Origin: Anaerolineae bacterium
Lineage (GTDB): Bacteria; Chloroflexota; Anaerolineae; JAADDB01
Reading direction: 5' to 3'
Length of the DNA: 37,114 nt
Assembly: GCA_015486845.1 (NCBI GenBank)
Contig: WFQU01000140.1
Coordinates: forward strand, 1 to 37,114
A program made the position numbers and the translations under genes. Shown piece after piece: positions 34,101 through 37,114 of the stretch. How positions within the stretch are numbered: the first letter of the stretch is position 1; every line of letters begins with the position of its first letter. Below the pieces are notes generated by a model that did not search any database, was not told the DNA's origin, and saw only the letters and a list, made by a program, of their open reading frames with translations.

Positions 34101-34378
34101 CAGCCGGATTCGGCTATGCGGCTGTTGTTTTGAGCCAGGATGGTTTCCCGGCGCCCGGCGTCTGGCGGGTGCGGGATGTGGAGCAGTCCGCTCAGCAGTG
34201 GCGGTTCGGTGGCGCGCCAGCGGACAGTAACCATACCCGGATCATTGACCTGGCCTGGCCTAAAGGTGCATCGCCGTCACAGGAGGAAATCCTGAGCCAA
34301 TACAAACCGTCGCAGGAAAAGGATATGGACAAGCTCTCGCCGGACGACTTCGCTCAACTGCCTATGCTGAGGAAGTAA
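31196..34378 (+). CDS. Lipoprotein glycoside hydrolase family 57, amylopullulanase-like
   Basis: A 1060-aa exported enzyme. The signal peptide ends at LVSC (Cys23), so it is a lipoprotein. A Thr/Pro/Ala linker (27-62) leads to a GH57 barrel (about 65-480) that starts with YLSIIWHQHQPLYY. The catalytic nucleophile is Glu334 in MWPAEGAV, and the acid/base is Asp454 in VILDGENAWEYY, both intact. An SDWFWWYGSDQDSG helical region follows. The C-terminal 330 residues hold a beta-rich module and a glucodextranase C-terminal-like (DOMON-type) domain beginning ITVEDPVGDDHGPGTYSYP. Likely role: breakdown of alpha-glucans outside the cell. AAAGGAG lies 9 nt before ATG 31196. Own promoter; no transporter genes adjacent. 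Confidence 0.92.
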   Translation: MRNSKLFSIVSVLLVVSMVLVSCGPATTPTQQPTTQPTAVPPTATALPATATAVPATPTQVAEQPIYLSIIWHQHQPLYYKDPKTGIYSRPWVRMHAVKDYYDMAATVAKYPKVHVTFNLTPSLIRQLDDLANGAKDKYWVLAEKPANQLTAEDKQFILRHFFDANWDHIIGQFPQYKALLDKRGHDSTEATINKALKSFTVQDYRDLQVWFNLAWMDPDILAQEPFKSLTKKAHFTEADKAPIFAEQLKLIKAVIPEHKKLQDAGQIEVTMTPYTHPILPLLYDTNLAKIAMPGVKLPHRFSYPNDAIAQVQKGVQIYKDHFSRAPRGMWPAEGAVAQQIVKMVADAKIQWMASDEEVLAKSLGMDGFTRNSQDTVQEADKLYRPYYAVDQRSGEKVAVVFRDHLISDKVGFTYSGMPGDAAAKDFIRRIHNIKDELKREGATGPHLVTVILDGENAWEYYQNDGKAFLNNLYKYLSNDSEIKTVTPAAYLKMFPNQPKLKNLWAGSWINHDFSTWIGEPEENEAWNRLGDARKVLSYYDMLHRKQAPKDVIAKAENLIYAAEGSDWFWWYGSDQDSGDDAAFDMMFRQTLIDMYKTLNEPVPENLYVPIVSAKSPPPQQPLTGNITPVIDGLGEGPEWSRAAAYRRQGGAMAAGQVLTAFLMGNDKKNLYLRLDSARPWQEITGGAAAVYINVPSAEKADPFPRYGDLMEPKVTLGFGAAYEVLVTWKDNKPQAVIAPALGGSKWGQGTPVKIGLGGNTIELALPFTALGDLEAGDKLKLRTAVFSGQRVADMMPDEGPATLVMPEVGTVTPIITVEDPVGDDHGPGTYSYPTDVVFKKSVFDLTKFSAGEDSHGNLVFTFFIQGPIENVWNSPNGLSVQALDVYIDVDHKAGSGRRMLLPGRNAALSAKDAWDYAIWAEGWTPGVFKVDAKGNPQKTDIPLKVIVNAATHKVTLRVPKSAFGAGDPAGFGYAAVVLSQDGFPAPGVWRVRDVEQSAQQWRFGGAPADSNHTRIIDLAWPKGASPSQEEILSQYKPSQEKDMDKLSPDDFAQLPMLRK

Positions 34379-34729
34379 GTCCAGCGCCTAACACAGCGGT
34401 ACCGCGCCGCAGAGGCGCCAGTGTATAAGACCATAAATCACAGATTGCGCGGATGAAAAGCTTAAAACCTTATCATCTGGTGCAATCTGTGGCGCCTTTA
34501 CCTGATATCGCTTAGTATCTTACCAGTGAAATGCTTGTCCACTGAGCAAAGATTTGACGCAGAGACGCAAGAGACGCAGAGGCAAAAAACAGTTAATGCC
34601 AGGCCGCAAAGTGGGGTGAGAACGCAAAGGGGGAACTTTTAATAGCCTTTGGTGCTGACACATATTGCCGGCTTCGCCCCCCTTACGGGGGCTCACAATG
34701 ACATTTGCCTGGCTGAACTGCGTAACTCA
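34379..34729. other. Non-coding stretch after GH57
   Basis: 34550-34595 holds short repeats of the GACGCAGAGACGCAAGAGACGCAGAGG kind, related to those at 3368-3400. 34670-34692 has a short GGC/GCCCCCCTTACGGGGGC hairpin. No gene or certain terminator was found. Confidence 0.45.
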
Positions 34730-34977
34730 TAGTACTCTGTCAACTGTGCTCTGATACAGTAGGCGAGAACCACTGGCTATGAATGCTGTGCAGAGAGCCG
34801 TTAGCCGTTAGCCGATAGCGATTGCTTTGTTCGTATATCCGTGCTAACTGCTGTCGGGCACCGGCTAATTGCTCATCAGATCGGTGGGTGAGCGTCGCAG
34901 GCAAGCCATTCGTCGAGGCGTCCATTCACTGATTCGAAAGCAGAAAATGCCATCGTTCCACGGTTGACAGAGTACTA
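34730..34977. mobile_element. MITE-like element with 15-bp terminal inverted repeats
   Basis: TAGTACTCTGTCAAC (34730-34744) and its exact complement GTTGACAGAGTACTA (34963-34977) bound a 248-bp stretch without a real gene. The outermost TA on each side would fit the TA target duplication of IS630/mariner-type elements. No transposase is present, so it would be a non-autonomous element if the call is right. Only one copy is in the window. Confidence 0.45.
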
Positions 34978-35038
34978 GTTAATATTTAGTACGACAGTAG
35001 TTTTCCCCTAAGCAGGCGCTAAAATATACATCCATGAC

Positions 35039-35070
35039 AAAAAATAGGATAACACAGGTTAGTGTTATCC
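35039..35070 (-). terminator. Rho-independent terminator of the isopentenyl phosphate kinase operon
   Basis: On the minus strand GGATAACAC/GTGTTATCC (arms 35062-35070 and 35047-35055) form a 9-bp stem with a 6-nt loop, followed by TATTTTTTG. It lies 26 nt after the kinase stop. Confidence 0.85.
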
Positions 35071-35095
35071 TTAAAACTGGCGTCTGTTTAACTTT

Positions 35096-35923
35096 TTAGC
35101 GTGTGCCGCCGATGCTCGTGCCAGGAACATTCTCGTCCAAAAGAGCGCTTTGCACCCGCCCAGGTACCAGCCCGCTGATAATTTTCACCATCACCTGCGG
35201 CAGGGCAGCAGAAAGCGCCACCATCTCAGCGACTTTAGCTTCCATGCCACCAGTGACATCCGTGCCGTAGGCGGCAGCAAATTGCGCCGCCCCACTAGCC
35301 AGCATGGCTGCGTCGATATGCCGGATCAACTGCGCGTCGGGGTCGAGATGGGGATCAGCCGTAAACACGCCCGCGACCTCGCCGGCTAAGATAATACGAG
35401 CCGGACGTAATTTCGGCGCTAAAAAGCGGAAAAGTTCTTCCGTCGAAACAATGGTGCCCCCACGCATGTCGTCTAACACTACATCGCCGAAGATCAACGG
35501 GGTCAAGCCGACAGCCAAAAGCTGGTCAACCGGTTTCCAGGCTAAATCCTGCAAAACGCCGTCGTGACAGCAGCCGGAAGATAACGGCGGCAAAGGCAGG
35601 GCGTCCACGCCGGCCGCCCAGAGTGCATTGGTCACTAAGCGGTTCAACGCCCTCGCTGCCCTCGCCGTGGCGGCAAAACCATGCCACCCGGCCGGGCCGG
35701 TCACGCCCTGTCGCACATGGTAGTGATCACCAACAGCATGCCCAAAAGAGCCGCTACCATGACCAATCAGTAATCGCAAGGCAGGACGACGACGACGGAC
35801 GACAGCGATTTCATGGGCCAACCGTTCTATCACGTCCGCGCGGGGCGTTTCCGGCTGCCCTTTCTCAGTGATGAGGGAGCCACCTAATTTTAAAAAGACG
35901 CACGTTGATTCAACGTCCATCAC
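35096..35923 (-). CDS. Isopentenyl phosphate kinase
   Basis: A 275-aa amino-acid-kinase-family enzyme that phosphorylates isopentenyl phosphate to isopentenyl diphosphate, the last step of archaeal-type mevalonate pathways. FLKLGGSLIT (Lys12) and LLIGHGSGSFGHAVGDHY, with the family-specific His62, identify IPK rather than glutamate 5-kinase or UMP kinase. PLIFGDVVLDDMRGGTIVSTEEL, IILAGEVAGVFTADP and YGTDVTGGMEAKVAEM complete the ATP and substrate site. ATG 35923 overlaps the stop of the DUF126 gene (ATGA), so the two are translated together. IPK is known in some Chloroflexota such as Roseiflexus. A strong terminator follows. Confidence 0.9.
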   Translation of the reverse strand: MMDVESTCVFLKLGGSLITEKGQPETPRADVIERLAHEIAVVRRRRPALRLLIGHGSGSFGHAVGDHYHVRQGVTGPAGWHGFAATARAARALNRLVTNALWAAGVDALPLPPLSSGCCHDGVLQDLAWKPVDQLLAVGLTPLIFGDVVLDDMRGGTIVSTEELFRFLAPKLRPARIILAGEVAGVFTADPHLDPDAQLIRHIDAAMLASGAAQFAAAYGTDVTGGMEAKVAEMVALSAALPQVMVKIISGLVPGRVQSALLDENVPGTSIGGTR

Positions 35924-36327
35924 TTGTCCGCTCCGGGACGATCCACGCGGAGCACAGCGCCATCCACCGTGACCCAGTCGCCATCCCGAATTTGGGCAAT
36001 GGCAACATGATCCAGCATAGGGATTTCGGCGATGATGGCACCTACGGCAACGATAGCCTCGCTCTCGACATTGATCATCGCTGCCGGGGCTACGCCATTA
36101 CGCGCTAAACGCAAAATTGTGTAAGAGCCCACTGTGCTTCCTTTGCCGTGAGGAAAGGCTAACATTTTGCCGGCCACGGATTGCCCTTGCAACGGGTGCC
36201 CCGGCTCGACGATGATTCCCGTTTCCGGGTCCACACCACCTAAAAAGCCGATGGGCGCCGGGGAGACCAGCGCCTTCCCCCGGGCATGCCCTGACTTGAT
36301 CACCCTGCCGTGCATGATCCATTCCAT
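35920..36327 (-). CDS. Aconitase X swivel/small subunit (DUF126), candidate phosphomevalonate dehydratase small subunit
   Basis: A 135-aa DUF126 (AcnX swivel) protein. GKALVSPAPIGFLGGVDPETG, GQSVAGKMLAFPHGKGSTVGSYT (active-site Ser in GKGSTVGS, residues 61-68), NVESEAIVAVGAIIAEIPML and the C-terminal GDWVTVDG match the family. In archaea this subunit pairs with the AcnX catalytic subunit to dehydrate mevalonate 5-phosphate to trans-anhydromevalonate 5-phosphate; other AcnX enzymes act on cis-3-hydroxyproline. Co-translation with isopentenyl phosphate kinase favours the mevalonate role. ATG 36327 is chosen for the AGGTGGAG site 6 nt upstream; a longer frame runs through the tRNA gene. No large subunit lies in the window. 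Confidence 0.85.
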   Translation of the reverse strand: MEWIMHGRVIKSGHARGKALVSPAPIGFLGGVDPETGIIVEPGHPLQGQSVAGKMLAFPHGKGSTVGSYTILRLARNGVAPAAMINVESEAIVAVGAIIAEIPMLDHVAIAQIRDGDWVTVDGAVLRVDRPGADK

Positions 36328-36501
36328 TTTGATCTCCACCTCGACTGTTTTCCCAATCCTGCAACGGACCATTAAAAAGACGGCAGCGGGCAGCCTGGCA
36401 AATTTTAATGCCGTTTCTGACAACCTCGTCGCTGTTGCCGATCCGGACCGTTGCGCCATACCACGCCACGCTACACGCTTACCCGCTGCGAGGCATGGAT
36501 A

Positions 36502-36528
36502 GAGAAAAAGCCACCAGCAACTGGTGGC
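36502..36528 (-). terminator. Rho-independent terminator of tRNA-Val
   Basis: On the minus strand GCCACCAG-TTG-CTGGTGGC (36528-36510) followed by TTTTTCTC is a textbook terminator, 8 nt after the tRNA. It separates the tRNA transcript from the DUF126 operon. Confidence 0.88.
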
Positions 36529-36535
36529 CTGCCTG

Positions 36536-36609
36536 TGGGCGAAACAGGACTCGAACCTGTGACCTCTTCCTTGTAAGGGAAGCGCTCTAACCAACTGAGC
36601 TATTCGCCC
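36536..36609 (-). tRNA. tRNA-Val (anticodon UAC)
   Basis: On the minus strand the cloverleaf is complete: acceptor GGGCGAA/TTCGCCC, D stem GCTC/GAGC with loop AGTTGGTTA, anticodon stem CTTCC/GGAAG with loop CTTACAA (anticodon TAC), variable loop AGGTC, and T stem ACAGG/CCTGT with TTCGAGT. The discriminator is A and CCA is not encoded. Confidence 0.97.
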
Positions 36610-36793
36610 GTAAAAATCATTATACGTGACGGGCATGCGCCTGTCAATTTGTCAATACTTCTTCATTACAGTCCCGGTTGGGACACACCAGGAACCTAAG
36701 TCATCATCTAACAATGGCTTTCCTGAAAAAAGTCTTCTTACCGCAGAGCTCGCGAAGAACGCAGAGAGAAATAATCTGCAACGGATCTCACAA

Positions 36794-37114
36794 TACCAGC
36801 CCCCTTTCAGGGGGCTTTCTGCCACGTAGCACGGGGACTTGACCCCCGTGCCGCTTGGGCGGAGAACGATTTAGCCCAGCGACTAAAAGTCACAGCAACA
36901 TCTGCGAAATCGCCTTACGGCGATTAGCGTGCAACCTGCGCAGGCAGATTTCGCAGTTATAGCAGCGATTTCTAATCGCCGGACCATTGTTTTTTATCTG
37001 CGTGCGCAGCCAGCGTTGATCTGCGTCCCATTTTATTTTTAGAGGAGTTATCATGAGCCTGCGGCACACCACAGCGGATGAAAATAAGCCGGTAGCCGAC
37101 AGCCAGTAGCTGTC
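36794..37114 (+). repeat. Composite repeat R4 (C, A, B)
   Basis: Module C (36794-36870), module A copy 7 (36877-36984) and module B (36990-37083) run into the window end. The A-B junction (CGGACCATTGTTTTTTATCTGCG) is the same as in R1 on the opposite strand. The rest of 36610-36793 shows no gene; ACGCAGAG-type short repeats are present around 36740-36770. Confidence 0.85.
37053..37109 (+). other. 18-codon mini-ORF inside repeat module B (copy 3)
   Basis: AGAGGAG is 5 nt before ATG 37053, which opens MSLRHTTADENKPVADSQ and stops at TAG 37107-37109. The first 11 codons are those of copies 1 and 2 with one residue changed. The rest is different sequence, yet the frame ends at the same length. 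Confidence 0.3.

Noticed and set aside
34963-34992. TTGACA at 34964 as a promoter
   Set aside because: No acceptable -10 box at 16-18 bp and no gene follows; the TTGACA belongs to the inverted end of the MITE-like element.
36328-36636. N-terminal extension of the DUF126 protein
   Set aside because: It would read through a tRNA gene and its terminator; DUF126 homology and the ribosome site begin at 36327.

Overview
The window looks like a chromosomal segment from a Chloroflexota bacterium, probably of the Anaerolineae/Caldilineae type. Supporting signs are an isopentenyl phosphate kinase, a CofE-like F420 ligase, RNase J, a DUF6391 protein, a tandem-receiver response regulator with a GAF-rich kinase, a GH57 lipoprotein and very many palindromic intergenic repeats. 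Genes use clear Shine-Dalgarno sites, with several GTG and TTG starts. The taxonomic call is inference from gene content; no rRNA gene is present.

Layout. 1-370: composite repeat on the minus strand. 509-3016: phosphodiesterase and CofE-like ligase operon (-). 3202-3369: orphan promoter and operator with a downstream hairpin. 3490-4032: Flp-type pilin (-). 4436-7771: regulated ABC-2 exporter locus (membrane protein, winged-helix regulator, ATPase, permease), whose permease is cut off by about 700 bp of repeats. 8376-8771: cupin. 8816-10335: DUF6391 and holA (-). 10534-12198: RNase J (-). 12537-13154: family 4 uracil-DNA glycosylase (-). 13402-14052: DUF218 protein. 14393-16920: radical SAM protein and PgeF. 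17010-19380: yggS-proC-yggT-yggU cluster. 19445-20242: lipoprotein. 20243-21202: repeats. 21203-22003: FabL-like enoyl-ACP reductase. 22131-24317: membrane protein and NYN/LOTUS protein. 24538-25833: enolase (-). 26210-26551: STAS protein. 26677-27126: Ndk (-). 27306-30598: histidine kinase and double-receiver regulator (-). 31196-34378: extracellular GH57 glycosidase. 34730-34977: MITE-like element. 35096-36327: DUF126 and isopentenyl phosphate kinase (-). 36536-36609: tRNA-Val (-). 36794-37114: composite repeat.

Most of the coding content is housekeeping or common accessory function. The two least ordinary parts are these. (1) A two-gene operon pairs the small subunit of an aconitase-X type enzyme (DUF126) with isopentenyl phosphate kinase. 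This is the signature of the archaeal trans-anhydromevalonate-phosphate branch of the mevalonate pathway. (2) A modular repeat family (modules called A to F here) consists of chains of hairpins that show compensatory changes between copies. One module (B) carries a perfect Shine-Dalgarno site and ATG. In two places that module supplies translation initiation at a real gene, and in three other places it opens the same 18-codon reading frame. A third point is a promoter with twin palindromic operators that controls the ABC locus and occurs a second time, without a gene, 1.2 kb upstream.
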